Below, piece after piece: positions 1 through 8,847 of a stretch of 45,985 nt of DNA. This DNA is from Nonomuraea turkmeniaca (GTDB taxonomy: Bacteria; Actinomycetota; Actinomycetes; Streptosporangiales; Streptosporangiaceae). Numbering within the stretch: position 1 is the stretch's first letter; each line of letters starts with the position of its first letter. The position numbers and the translations under genes are program-made. The notes beneath the pieces are model-generated. The model was not told the origin of the DNA. It worked only from the letters and a program-made list of their open reading frames with translations, and did not search any database. The stretch lies in assembly GCF_005889735.1 (NCBI RefSeq), contig NZ_VCKY01000060.1:1-45985 (forward strand), written 5' to 3'.

Positions 1-1117
1 CAGATGTGGAGAGGCGAAAGGCCACCAACGACACCGGGTCCTCCTTGCGCGCCCGCCCGGCCCCCAGCCGCCAGGCCGCCAGTCCCACCGCGTAAGCGTC
101 CAGCCGGGTCAGCACCCCCGACTCCGGCGCCTCGACGACCATCGTCTCGGCCGCGCGCGGCAACACGGCGTCCGGATCCCCGCCCTGGGCGACGATCATC
201 CGCCGCCAGGCGTCCATGGCCGACCCGTCCTGCAGCGCCTTGGCGGGGTCCTTGCCGGAGGAGACCCCGGCCGCCTCAAGCATCTCCCGTGCCAGCCGTA
301 CCGTCAGCTCCACCACGTCGGAGGGCCCCCCACCGGCGAGGACCTCGACGGACTCCTCGACTTCCAGCGCGTTGCCCACGGCCCGCCCCAGCGGCCGGTC
401 CATCGCGGTGAGCAGCGCGACCGTGCGCACCCCCGCGTCCGTGCCGAGCGCGACCATCGTCTCGGCCAGCTCACGCGCCGTCGAGACGGACTTCATGAAC
501 GCTCCCGAGCCCACCTTGACGTCGAGGACCAGCGAACCGGTCCCCTCGGCGATCTTCTTCGACATGATCGACGAGGCGATCAGCGGGATGGACTCGACGG
601 TGCCGGTGACGTCGCGCAGGGCGTACAACTTCTTGTCGGCGGGGGCGAGGCCGGAGCCCGCCGCGCAGACGACGGCGCCGGCCGAGCGCAGGACGTGCAG
701 CATCTGGTCGTTGGAGAGCGAGGCCCGCCAGCCGGGAATGGACTCCAGCTTGTCCAGGGTGCCGCCGGTGTGGCCGAGCCCGCGGCCCGACAGCTGCGGC
801 ACGTACGCGCCGCACGCCGCCACCAGCGGGGCCAGCGGCAGCGTGATCTTGTCGCCGACGCCGCCGGTCGAGTGTTTGTCGGCGGTGGGCCGGTCCAGCA
901 TCGACCAGTCCATCCGCTCGCCCGAGCGGATCATGGCCTGCGTCCAGTCGGCGATCTCCCGCCGGTTCATGCCGTTCAGCAGGACGGCCATGGCCAGCGC
1001 GGACATCTGCTCGTCGGCCACGTCGCCGCGGGTGTAGGCGGCGATCACCCAGTCGATCTGGGCCGTGGTCAGCTCGCCGCCGTCCCGCTTGGCGCGGATG
1101 ACCTCGATGGCGTCCAC
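1..1117 (-). CDS. deoA: thymidine phosphorylase, 3' end outside window
   Basis: Phosphorolysis of thymidine and deoxyuridine to base plus deoxyribose 1-phosphate in the cytoplasm; last step of the salvage operon. About 372 codons are present and the frame is open to the window edge; family members are about 430 residues, so roughly 60 C-terminal residues are missing. The N-terminal helical domain (VIRAKRDGGELT, ALAMAVLLNGMNRRE) is followed by the phosphate-binding KHSTGGVGDK signature, SGRGLGHTGGTLDKLES and the lysine-containing LDVKVGSGAFMK segment, all typical of the nucleoside phosphorylase III family. The start is a GTG at 1115-1117 that shares its first G with the TAG stop of cdd, so it is translationally coupled. 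AnsB-like or pyrimidine-specific Pdp versions cannot be separated by eye; the family is certain. Confidence 0.93.
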   Translation of the reverse strand, partial: MDAIEVIRAKRDGGELTTAQIDWVIAAYTRGDVADEQMSALAMAVLLNGMNRREIADWTQAMIRSGERMDWSMLDRPTADKHSTGGVGDKITLPLAPLVAACGAYVPQLSGRGLGHTGGTLDKLESIPGWRASLSNDQMLHVLRSAGAVVCAAGSGLAPADKKLYALRDVTGTVESIPLIASSIMSKKIAEGTGSLVLDVKVGSGAFMKSVSTARELAETMVALGTDAGVRTVALLTAMDRPLGRAVGNALEVEESVEVLAGGGPSDVVELTVRLAREMLEAAGVSSGKDPAKALQDGSAMDAWRRMIVAQGGDPDAVLPRAAETMVVEAPESGVLTRLDAYAVGLAAWRLGAGRARKEDPVSLVAFRLSTS

Positions 1118-1512
1118 TACGCGCTCCTGCTCAGGTCTTCAGGGCCGAACGCGTACGGCAGGATCTCGGACATCGGCTTCGGCCCGTCGACGGTCTCGAC
1201 CAGCAGGTCCTCACCGCCGAACTCGTACAGGAGCTGCCGGCAGCGGCCGCACGGCATCAGCAGCTCCCCGTGCCCGTCCACGCAGGTGAAGGCCACCAGC
1301 CGGCCACCGCCGGACCGCTGCAGCGCCGACACCAGCCCGCACTCGGCGCACAGGCCGAGCCCGTAGGAGGCGTTCTCGACGTTGCAGCCCGTGACGATCC
1401 TGCCGTCGTCGACGAGCGCCGCCGCCCCCACGGGGAATTTCGAGTACGGCGCGTACGCGTGCCGCATGGCCTCAGCGGCCTCGTCGCGCAGGCCGTCCCA
1501 GTCGATGCTCAA
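1117..1512 (-). CDS. cdd: cytidine deaminase
   Basis: Zinc-dependent hydrolytic deamination of cytidine and deoxycytidine to uridine and deoxyuridine. The 131 residues are the usual length of the small tetrameric form. The substrate loop NVENASYG (44-51) is followed by the catalytic C-A-E (Cys55 zinc ligand, Glu57 proton shuttle) and P-C-G-R-C (Cys88 and Cys91 zinc ligands). The ATG overlaps the stop of the upstream permease gene by four bases (ATGA), and the TAG stop overlaps the GTG of deoA, so it sits tightly inside the nucleoside uptake and salvage operon. Imported cytidine would be converted to uridine nucleosides, which feed the phosphorylase. Confidence 0.95.
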   Translation of the reverse strand: MSIDWDGLRDEAAEAMRHAYAPYSKFPVGAAALVDDGRIVTGCNVENASYGLGLCAECGLVSALQRSGGGRLVAFTCVDGHGELLMPCGRCRQLLYEFGGEDLLVETVDGPKPMSEILPYAFGPEDLSRSA

Positions 1513-2789
1513 TGCTGCTCCCCCCGGCGGTAGCGCACGCCGTCGGCCTTGGGCATCCGCAGCCGCTGCGAAGCCACCAGGAGCACGAGCAGCGTGAGCA
1601 CGTGTGGTGTGATGAAGACGAACTCGTTCGGCAACTGGTCGACGGTCACCCAGAGCCAGAACAACACGACCATGCCCGCCGCCGCGGCGGCCATCAGTGT
1701 GTAGTCCTTGGGGCTTCTGGCCGCCAGCTCGGCCGGCTGGTCCGGCGCCAGCATCCGGCGGGCCCTGATGATGAGGTAGGCGAGCAGCAGCACCGCGCCG
1801 AACAGGAAGAACGACGTGACCGCCCCCGAGCTGCGCAGCTGCAGGCCGTCAGCGTAGCCGAACAACGAGGCGCCCGCCGCGAGCCCGCCGGGACGCCAGT
1901 TGCCGAAGATCATGGCGGCCAGGCCGATGAAGCCGCGCCCTGCCGTCTGACCTTCCACGTACTTGGTGGAGACGAAGACCAGGAACACGCCGCCGAGCCC
2001 GGCGAACGCGCCGGAGATGACGACCGCGATGTACTTGATCAGGTAGACGTTCACGCCCAGCGACTCGGCCGCCCACGGGTTCTCGCCCACCGAGCGCAGC
2101 CGCAGGCCGAAGGCCGTGCGCCAGAGCACGAAGAACGTCAGCGGCAGCAGCAGGACCGCCAGGACGACCAGGATGTTCACGTTGCGCGTGAGGCCGCCCA
2201 GGATGCCCGCGAGGTCGGAGAGCAGGAACCAGTGGGTGCTCTCGAGCTTTCCGAGCAGGTCAGGGCCGTCGGAGAGCAGCGGCAGGCTGGGCTCCCACGT
2301 CTTCCCCGTGATCGCGGGCGAGGTGGTGATGCCCGCGCCGGCGTCTGCCGCGGGAGTGCCCTCCTTGTAGAGCACCTCGGACAAGAAGCGGGTGACGCCG
2401 GGCCCGAGCAGGTTGATGGCGACGCCGCTGATGATGTGGTCCACGCCGAACGTCACGGTCGCCACGGCGTGGATCAGGCCGCCGAGCGCGCCACCAAGCA
2501 AGCCCGCGATCAGCGCGGCCACGGCGCCCCACTGGTAACCGGCCCAGCCGGCGAACCAGGTGCCGAGCACCATCATGCCTTCGAGCCCGATGTTGACCAC
2601 GCCGGCCCGCTCGGCCCACAACCCGCCGAGGCCGGCCAGGCCGATCGGCACCGCGAGCAGCAGCGCGGCGGCGAACGTGCCGGAGGAGGTGATGTCGTTC
2701 TGGCCCGATGCGACGCGTACCAGTGACATCAGCAGGAGGAGCACGGCGATGCCGACGAGCACCAGGTGGTATTTGGTGAACCTCGTCAT
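1509..2789 (-). CDS. nucleoside ABC transporter permease (NupQ/YufQ type)
   Basis: Second membrane subunit of a BmpA-type nucleoside importer (branched-chain-permease superfamily, BPD_transp_2). The 426 residues have an N-terminal membrane segment (YHLVLVGIAVLLLLMSLVRV), about eight to ten further hydrophobic helices, and the family motifs ERAGVVNIGLEGMM and LRSVGENPWAAESLGVNV, the latter being the ATPase contact loop. An unusually long loop near residues 150-195 precedes the middle helices, and the C-terminus carries an extra pair of membrane segments ending in a basic tail. ATGA overlaps join it to the upstream permease and to cdd. Substrate by analogy is purine and pyrimidine nucleosides; the adjacent cdd and deoA support this. 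Confidence 0.9.
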   Translation of the reverse strand: MTRFTKYHLVLVGIAVLLLLMSLVRVASGQNDITSSGTFAAALLLAVPIGLAGLGGLWAERAGVVNIGLEGMMVLGTWFAGWAGYQWGAVAALIAGLLGGALGGLIHAVATVTFGVDHIISGVAINLLGPGVTRFLSEVLYKEGTPAADAGAGITTSPAITGKTWEPSLPLLSDGPDLLGKLESTHWFLLSDLAGILGGLTRNVNILVVLAVLLLPLTFFVLWRTAFGLRLRSVGENPWAAESLGVNVYLIKYIAVVISGAFAGLGGVFLVFVSTKYVEGQTAGRGFIGLAAMIFGNWRPGGLAAGASLFGYADGLQLRSSGAVTSFFLFGAVLLLAYLIIRARRMLAPDQPAELAARSPKDYTLMAAAAAGMVVLFWLWVTVDQLPNEFVFITPHVLTLLVLLVASQRLRMPKADGVRYRRGEQH

Positions 2790-3928
2790 GCTGCCACCTC
2801 AACCTTGTTGGTGCCGAGCTCCTGGGCGGCCCGCCGTTCCTCGAGCCTGAGGGCCAGCCGGTTCGTCACCTCGTTGGCCACCACGACCAGCAGGACGGTC
2901 ACGCCCTGGATGATCGTGATGACGGACGGCGGCACGTTCGCGATCTGCAGCGCGCCCTGCGCCCGGTCGAGGAAGGCGAACAACAACGCGGCGACCGCGA
3001 TGCCGACCGGCTTGTTCCGGCCGAGCAGCGCCACCGCGATGCCGAGGAAGCCCAGTCCCGCGGTGAAGTTGGAGTTGAACGCGCCCTTGTCGCCGAGGAT
3101 CTCGGGCAGGCCGATCAGCCCGGCGATCCCGCCGGACAACATCATCGCCGCGATGATCATCTTCTTCGGGTCCACGCCCGAGGCGAGCGCGGCCGGGCCG
3201 TTGAGCCCGCTGGCCTTGACGTTGAAGCCGAAACGGGTGCGTTCGAGCACGACCCAGATCACGATGCCGAGCGCGATCGCCACGAGCAGGAAGCCCCACA
3301 CGCCCCCGCCGCGGGTGGGCGGCAGCAGCCCGAACCAGTCGAAGACGAAGTTGAGGTTCGGGAACATGGCCGAGTCCGGCAGCTCCGGCGTCGTCGTGGT
3401 GAGTTGCCCTTCGGCGCGCTGCCCCGCGAACGGTCCCCGCACCAGGAACGAGGACAGGTTGATCGCGATGTAGTTCAGCATGATCGTCGAGATGACCTCG
3501 TTCACCCCCCTGGTCACCTTCATGACCGCGGGGATCAGCGCGTAGAGGCCGCCGACGAGCGCCGCCACCACGATGATCACGGTGATCTGGATGGGCGCGG
3601 GGGCCGAGAACGTCGACCCGACGTAGGCGGCGCAAATGGCGGCGAGCCGGTACTGGCCCTCCACACCGATGTTGAAGAGGTTCATGCGGAAACCGACGGC
3701 CACCGCCAGGCCGGCGATGAACAGCGGCACCGCCCGGTTGAGGAAGGTCGCGATCGCGTTGGACTGAGCCCGCTCACTGGCACCGAAGTCGAAGAAGGCG
3801 GCGAACGCGTGCAGCGGGCTGGCGCCCGCCGCGGTGATCGCCACGCTGGAGATCGCGATGGCCAGGACGATGGCGATGACGGCGCCGGCCACGGTGAGCA
3901 GCGCCCGGTTGAGCCCGGCGGGCATCAC
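2786..3928 (-). CDS. nucleoside ABC transporter permease (NupP/YufP type)
   Basis: First membrane subunit of the importer, 380 residues, BPD_transp_2 family. An N-terminal helix (LLTVAGAVIAIVLAIAISSV) is followed by VGFRMNLFNIGVEGQYRLAA, the signature of the BmpA-associated permeases, and by about eight further hydrophobic segments. The loop VLERTRFGFNVKASGLNGPA matches the cytoplasmic coupling loop that docks to the ATPase. It overlaps both neighbours by four bases (ATGA), which implies coupled translation and near 1:1 subunit supply. It pairs with the 1509-2789 permease as a heterodimeric channel. Confidence 0.9.
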   Translation of the reverse strand: MMPAGLNRALLTVAGAVIAIVLAIAISSVAITAAGASPLHAFAAFFDFGASERAQSNAIATFLNRAVPLFIAGLAVAVGFRMNLFNIGVEGQYRLAAICAAYVGSTFSAPAPIQITVIIVVAALVGGLYALIPAVMKVTRGVNEVISTIMLNYIAINLSSFLVRGPFAGQRAEGQLTTTTPELPDSAMFPNLNFVFDWFGLLPPTRGGGVWGFLLVAIALGIVIWVVLERTRFGFNVKASGLNGPAALASGVDPKKMIIAAMMLSGGIAGLIGLPEILGDKGAFNSNFTAGLGFLGIAVALLGRNKPVGIAVAALLFAFLDRAQGALQIANVPPSVITIIQGVTVLLVVVANEVTNRLALRLEERRAAQELGTNKVEVAA

Positions 3929-5535
3929 GTCTCCTCAGTGCCGGCGATGGCGCCGGTCATGTAGCCGCCCAGCCGCTCGGGCGTGATGTCGGAAGGGTCG
4001 AGCGCGGCCACGAGGCGTCCCCGGTAGATCACCTGAATCGTGTCGGACAGGCCGATCAGCTCGTCGAGGTCGGCGGAGATGAGCAGCACCGCCAGGCCCG
4101 CCGCCCGGGCGTTGCGCAGGTGGTCCCAGATGGCGGCCTGGGCGCCGACGTCCACGCCCCGCGTCGGGTGCGCGGCGATGAGGAACTTGGGCGCGCCACT
4201 CATCTCGCGGCCCACGATCAGCTTCTGCTGGTTGCCGCCGGACAGGGCCAGGGCGAGGGTGTCGACGCCCGGCGTGCGGACGTCGTAGTCCTTGACGATG
4301 CGCTCGGTGTCGGCCTTGGCCGCCCGCCGGTCGACCCAGATGCCGTTACGCGCCGGTTTCCTGGTCTGGTGGCCGAGCACGCGGTTCTCCCACAGGGACG
4401 CCTCCAACAGCAGGCCCTGGCGGTGCCGGTCCTCGGGGATGTAGCCGATGCCGGACTCCCGGCGCTTGAGCGTCGACCAGGTGCTGATGTCCTGCTCGCC
4501 CAGGGCGATGCCGCCGTGTGCGGCGCGGATGCCCATGATGGCCTCGATCAGCTCGGACTGGCCGTTGCCCTCGACGCCGGCGATGCCGAGGATCTCGCCC
4601 TCGTGGATCTCGAACGACACGTCGTCGAGGAGCAGCCGCTTGCCGTCGGCGCGCAGCTTCTCCACGTACGTCTCCACAGAGGTGCCCTTCGGCACCGGGC
4701 GGTAGCCGTCGGCCTCCATGGTGAGGTGCGCGACCTGGAGCGCCACGCGGTCGGTCACCGTGGACTCGCGGGTCTCGGGCGTGGGCAGCTCGCTGCCGAC
4801 CATGAGCTCGGCGAGCTGGCGGGCGCTGGTGACCTCGTTCCTGGCCAGGCTCGCGACCGTGGTGCCGCGCCGGATCACGGTGATCGCGTCGGCGATGTCG
4901 AGCACCTCGTCGAGCTTGTGCGAGATGAAGATGACGGTCAGGCCCTCGGCCTTGAGCTCGCGCAGGTTCTGGAAGAGCTCCTCGACCTCCTGGGGGACCA
5001 GCACGGCCGTCGGCTCGTCGAGGATCAGGATGCGGGCGCCGCGGTAGAGGACCTTGAGGATCTCCACGCGCTGGCGGTCGCCGACGCCGAGGTCCTCCAC
5101 GAGCTTGTCCGGATCGACCCGCAGGCCGTGGCTCTCCGCGAGCTCGGTGATGCGCTTGCGGGCGGTGGCCGTGTCGAGCATGCCGCCCTTCTTCGGCTCT
5201 GCGCCGAGGACGATGTTCTCCAGCACGGTGAGGTTGTCGGCCAGCATGAAGTGCTGGTGGACCATGCCAATGCCGACGGCGATGGCGTCGCTCGGCGTGC
5301 GGAAGGCGACCTCCGTGCCGTTGACCTTGATGGTGCCCTCGTCCGGCTTCTGCATGCCGTAGAGGATCTTCATCAGGGTGGACTTGCCCGCGCCGTTCTC
5401 ACCCACGATGGCGTGCACCGTGCCTGGTTCGACGGTGATGCGGATGTCGTGGTTCGCGACGACACCGGGGAAACGCTTGGTGATGCCCTCCAGCTCTACG
5501 GCGGGTTTCGCCGTGGCCAGGGTGTCAGCACTCAT
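3925..5535 (-). CDS. nucleoside ABC transporter ATP-binding protein (two NBDs)
   Basis: Energising subunit with two fused nucleotide-binding domains, 536 residues, as in RbsA/YufO. NBD1 has Walker A GENGAGKS (45-52), a signature region GVGDRQRVEIL and Walker B ILILDEPTAVL. NBD2 keeps LSGGNQQKLIVGRE and AHPTRGVDVGA, but its P-loop is the degenerate GVEGNGQSEL without the lysine, normal for the second half of this family. I place the start at ATG 5533-5535, which has AGGAG about eight bases upstream; a longer frame would start at 5562 without a ribosome site. The 3' end overlaps the first permease by four bases. Confidence 0.92.
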   Translation of the reverse strand: MSADTLATAKPAVELEGITKRFPGVVANHDIRITVEPGTVHAIVGENGAGKSTLMKILYGMQKPDEGTIKVNGTEVAFRTPSDAIAVGIGMVHQHFMLADNLTVLENIVLGAEPKKGGMLDTATARKRITELAESHGLRVDPDKLVEDLGVGDRQRVEILKVLYRGARILILDEPTAVLVPQEVEELFQNLRELKAEGLTVIFISHKLDEVLDIADAITVIRRGTTVASLARNEVTSARQLAELMVGSELPTPETRESTVTDRVALQVAHLTMEADGYRPVPKGTSVETYVEKLRADGKRLLLDDVSFEIHEGEILGIAGVEGNGQSELIEAIMGIRAAHGGIALGEQDISTWSTLKRRESGIGYIPEDRHRQGLLLEASLWENRVLGHQTRKPARNGIWVDRRAAKADTERIVKDYDVRTPGVDTLALALSGGNQQKLIVGREMSGAPKFLIAAHPTRGVDVGAQAAIWDHLRNARAAGLAVLLISADLDELIGLSDTIQVIYRGRLVAALDPSDITPERLGGYMTGAIAGTEET

Positions 5536-5568
5536 TTCGCCTCTCCTAGAGGGGGGCGGCATAGGCAG

Positions 5569-5598
5569 AAGGCCCGAAGTAGCCGGACTCCGGGCCCT
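5569..5598 (-). terminator. stem-loop between bmpA and the ATPase gene
   Basis: An 8-bp stem, AAGGCCCG (5569-5576) against CGGGCCCT (5591-5598), with one G-T wobble and a 14-nt loop, lies 21 nt after the bmpA stop and before the ATPase gene. No T-run follows. Such structures often stabilise or partly terminate the message after the first cistron, which would give more binding lipoprotein than ATPase. This role is inferred. Confidence 0.45.
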
Positions 5599-5619
5599 CT
5601 GTCGATGGTCCTACCCAGG

Positions 5620-6690
5620 TTACGGCTTAGCCGGAACCGTGATTTTGCCGCCGACGATGTCCTGCCGGGCAGCGTCGAGCTTGTCCTTGATGTCGTCGAT
5701 CTCGCCACCGGTGGTGGCCAGGCCCACGCCGTCGACCTTGAGGTCGTACGTGACGTTGGCACCGCCCTTGGCGCCGCCCTGGAAGGCCTTGATGAACTCG
5801 AACACGCCGACGTCGACGCGCTTGAGCATCGAGGTCAGGATGACCGACTGCAGATCGGTCTCCTTGACCGTCTGGCGCTGGTCGGAGTCGACGCCGATGG
5901 CCTTCTTCTTGGCCGCGGCCGCCGCCTGGAACACGCCCAGGCCGGAGTCGCCGGAGGCGTGGTAGACGATGTCCGCGCCGTCCTGGTACATCTTGTCGGC
6001 GGCCACCTTGCCCTTGTCCGGGGCCTTGAAGCCGGAGAAGTCACCGTCGGGCGTGAGGTACTTGATGTCGATCTTGATGTCCGACTTGACCGACTTCGCG
6101 CCGGCCACGTAGCCAGCCTCGAACTTCTTGATCAGGTCGTTCTCGACCCCGCCCACGAAGCCGATGTGGCTGCTCTCCGACTTGGTCGCCGCGGCGACGC
6201 CCGCCAGGTAGGAGCCCTGCTCCTCGGCGAACAGCAGACCGGTCACGTTGGGCGCGTTGGAGGCGGAGTCGACGACCGCGAACTGAATGTCCGGGTACTC
6301 CTCGGCCGCCTTCTTGATGTCCTCGCCGTAGGCGAAGCCGACACCGATGATCGGGTTGTAGCCGGCATCAGCGAGCTGGCGCAGCAGGTCGCCGCGGTTG
6401 GAACCGTCGGCGGCCGGGCTCAGCTCCTTGATCTCCGCGCTGAGCTCCGTCTTCGCCTTCTCCAGGCCGGCGTACGCAGCGTCGTTGAAGGACTTGTCGC
6501 CACGTCCGCCGATGTCGAACGCCAGTCCAACCTTGAGCGCACTCTTCGGCGCCTCGCTGCTGGCCGCGCCGGTCGGCGCCTCGCTGGCCGTCGTGGAGCC
6601 CCCACCACCGCCGCCACATGCGGCTGCTGCCATGAGCATGACGCCGGCTACCGAGCCGAGCGCCATCCTGTTGAATCGCTTGCCGAGCAA
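5620..6690 (-). CDS. BmpA/Med-family nucleoside-binding lipoprotein
   Basis: Extracytoplasmic substrate-binding subunit of the importer, 356 residues. It has a short basic N-terminus and a hydrophobic segment ending in a lipobox (MAAAAC) followed by a Gly run, so it is predicted to be lipid-anchored. Family motifs include FDIGGRGDKSFNDAAYAGLE, PIIGVGFAYGEDI, HIGFVGGVENDLIKKFEAGY, GADIVYHASGDSGLGVFQA and VGVDSDQRQ, which line the nucleoside-binding cleft in this family. The start is a TTG at 6688-6690, supported by AAGGGAG about six bases upstream; a nearer ATG would cut off the signal sequence. It is the first gene of the operon that continues through deoA. Confidence 0.93.
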   Translation of the reverse strand: MLGKRFNRMALGSVAGVMLMAAAACGGGGGGSTTASEAPTGAASSEAPKSALKVGLAFDIGGRGDKSFNDAAYAGLEKAKTELSAEIKELSPAADGSNRGDLLRQLADAGYNPIIGVGFAYGEDIKKAAEEYPDIQFAVVDSASNAPNVTGLLFAEEQGSYLAGVAAATKSESSHIGFVGGVENDLIKKFEAGYVAGAKSVKSDIKIDIKYLTPDGDFSGFKAPDKGKVAADKMYQDGADIVYHASGDSGLGVFQAAAAAKKKAIGVDSDQRQTVKETDLQSVILTSMLKRVDVGVFEFIKAFQGGAKGGANVTYDLKVDGVGLATTGGEIDDIKDKLDAARQDIVGGKITVPAKP

Positions 6691-6969
6691 GGCGACTCCC
6701 TTCCATTTCCCCGCCGTCGAGATTCATCGCAGGCGCGAAGAAACGTACGGCACCTGCACGGAAGATAGTTGCTTGACCAGGGCAGACCAAACCAGCACAC
6801 AGGGTCGCAACTACTCCGTTATCGACCTCAGTCGCGTCTGTGACCTGAAGCCCCCATGAGAGAGCACATACAAGTTTTGCCAGACTTTGGGGTTGAATCA
6901 CCCCTTGCCTTGGGCCCGATCATGACAGAGATTCCGACCGACGGTGGAAGTTTCCGATCGGAGCCCCGC

Positions 6970-8847
6970 ATGCACCCAAGGAAGGCACTGGCCGTGCCGC
7001 TGGCCGCGATCCTCGTCGCGGCCTTGACCGGCACCACACCGGCCGCAGCCGACACCCCCGCCATAAAGGTCGAGAACAACGCCACGCAACCCGTCTTCTC
7101 CCGGGCGGACGCCATCAAGCAGACAGTGTTCGTCGAGGTCGCCGGGACCGACAGCGACAACGACGGCGCACCGGACCGCGTCGCGGTGGACATCCTGCGC
7201 CCCAAGGAGACCGACCAGGGACTGAAGGTCCCTGTGATCATGGAGGCCAGCCCCTACTACGCCGGCGGCAACGACGTCGCCAACCACCCCGTGGACGTGG
7301 ACGAGAACGGCAACCCCCTGCCCACGCTCAGAGCACTGGCCAACAAGCTGGCCGCCGAGCCGTTCGACGGCTACTACGACAACTACTTCCTGCCCCGCGG
7401 CTACGCCATCGTGCTGGTGGAGAACCTCGGCAGCGGCCGCGCCACCGGCTGCCCGACCTCCGGCGACCGCAACGAGACGGCGGGCCCGAAGGCCGCGATC
7501 GACTGGCTCAACGGCCGCGCCAAGGCCTTCGACGCCGCCGGCGACCCGGTCGAGGCCACCTGGTCGACCGGCAAGGTCGGCATGATCGGCGTCTCCTACA
7601 ACGGCACGCTCCCGAACGCGGTCGCCGCGACGGGCGTCGAGGGCCTGGAGACGATCGTGCCGATCGCCGCGATCTCCAGCTGGTACGACTACTACCGCGC
7701 CAACGGCGGCGTCCTGGCCCCCGGCGGCTTCCAGGGCGAGGACCTGGACGTGCTCGCCAAGTACGTGCTGACCAGGGAGAACGGCCAGGAGGCCTGCGGC
7801 GCGCTGATGGACCAGATCACGGCCACCCAGGACCGGATCACCGGCGACTACAGCCCTGTCTGGGACGCCCGCAACTACATGAACGACGTCGGCAAGGTCA
7901 AGGCCAGCGTCTTCGTCGTGCACGGCCTCAACGACTGGAACGTCAAGACCAAGCAGTTCGCGCAGTGGTGGTACGCCCTGGCCAAGCGGCACGTGCCGCG
8001 CAAGATCTGGCTGCACCAGGGCACCCACATGAACCCGTTCAGCCTGCGCACGGTCGAGTGGCTGCGCCAGCTGCACGGCTGGTTCGACCACTGGCTGTAC
8101 GACATCGACTCGGGCATCATGCGCGAGCCGCAGGCCGACGTCGAGATCGCGGCAGGCCAGTGGGCGCAGCACAGGTCGTGGCCGCTGCCCGGCGCCACCG
8201 CCGTCCCGCTTCACCTTGGCTCAGGCCAGCGGCTCGGCCTGATCCCCCGGCCGTCGGCCAAGGAGTCCTTCGTCGACCAGAAGGCCAGGACCGCCGAGCA
8301 GCTCGTCGAGGCCACGGGGGCGGACCCGAACCGGCTGGCGTACACGACCGGCGAGCTCCCCGCCGACGTGCGCGTCTCCGGCACGCCGACGGTGTCGGTG
8401 CGGGCCTCGTTCAAGAACGGGGCGTCGCCGTACCTGACGGCGTTACTGGTGGACTACGGCACGGACGTCCGCCCGAACGGCACGTTGCTCTCGACCGGCC
8501 AGACCTACTGCTACGGCCAGGGCGTCCCGGGTGACACGGGCTGCACCACGCTCAGGGTGCTCGGCACGGCCGCCACGCCGTACAAGATCGTCACCCGGGG
8601 CTGGCTGGACGTCCGCAACCGGCACCGCCCGGACCGGACCGAGCCGCTGCGGCCGGGCAAGGAATATACCTTCACCTGGGACTTCCAGCCGACGGACTAC
8701 CTGTTCAAGAAGGGCCACCGGCTGGGCCTGGTGATCATCTCGACCGACTACGACTACACCCTGCGGTACCCGCCGGGCACCGAGATCACGGTTTCGCCGG
8801 GGCACTCGTCCCTGCGGCTGCCGATGGTCACGCCATCGCGCTGGTGA
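6970..8847 (+). CDS. secreted S15/CocE-type hydrolase (Xaa-Pro dipeptidyl-peptidase-like)
   Basis: Secreted alpha/beta-hydrolase, 625 residues. A signal peptide (ALAVPLAAILVAALTGT, cleavage after AAA near residue 30) precedes the X-Pro dipeptidyl-peptidase S15 domain. The nucleophile elbow is GVSYNG (Ser209), the acid Asp322 in HGLNDWN, and the base His353 in HQGTHMN. The C-terminal part (ADVRVSGTPTVSVRASF onward, through YTFTWDFQPTDYLFKKGHRL) is the jelly-roll PepX_C domain. ATG 6970 is chosen because GGAG lies seven bases upstream and the signal peptide then begins correctly; in-frame ATGs at 6856 and 6922 lack this. The substrate could be proline-containing peptides or acyl esters; sequence alone does not decide. 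Its last 20 bases overlap the convergent M20 gene. Confidence 0.88.
   Translation: MHPRKALAVPLAAILVAALTGTTPAAADTPAIKVENNATQPVFSRADAIKQTVFVEVAGTDSDNDGAPDRVAVDILRPKETDQGLKVPVIMEASPYYAGGNDVANHPVDVDENGNPLPTLRALANKLAAEPFDGYYDNYFLPRGYAIVLVENLGSGRATGCPTSGDRNETAGPKAAIDWLNGRAKAFDAAGDPVEATWSTGKVGMIGVSYNGTLPNAVAATGVEGLETIVPIAAISSWYDYYRANGGVLAPGGFQGEDLDVLAKYVLTRENGQEACGALMDQITATQDRITGDYSPVWDARNYMNDVGKVKASVFVVHGLNDWNVKTKQFAQWWYALAKRHVPRKIWLHQGTHMNPFSLRTVEWLRQLHGWFDHWLYDIDSGIMREPQADVEIAAGQWAQHRSWPLPGATAVPLHLGSGQRLGLIPRPSAKESFVDQKARTAEQLVEATGADPNRLAYTTGELPADVRVSGTPTVSVRASFKNGASPYLTALLVDYGTDVRPNGTLLSTGQTYCYGQGVPGDTGCTTLRVLGTAATPYKIVTRGWLDVRNRHRPDRTEPLRPGKEYTFTWDFQPTDYLFKKGHRLGLVIISTDYDYTLRYPPGTEITVSPGHSSLRLPMVTPSRW

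Noticed and set aside
1512..2726. 404-codon plus-strand frame
   Set aside because: Antisense to the permease gene; Gln/His/Arg/Glu-rich with no recognisable fold.
4120..6768. 882-codon open frame on the plus strand
   Set aside because: It lies antisense to the ATPase and bmpA genes, whose motifs are unmistakable. Its product is low-complexity Arg/Val/Leu/Asp sequence, as expected for a mirror frame in high-GC DNA.
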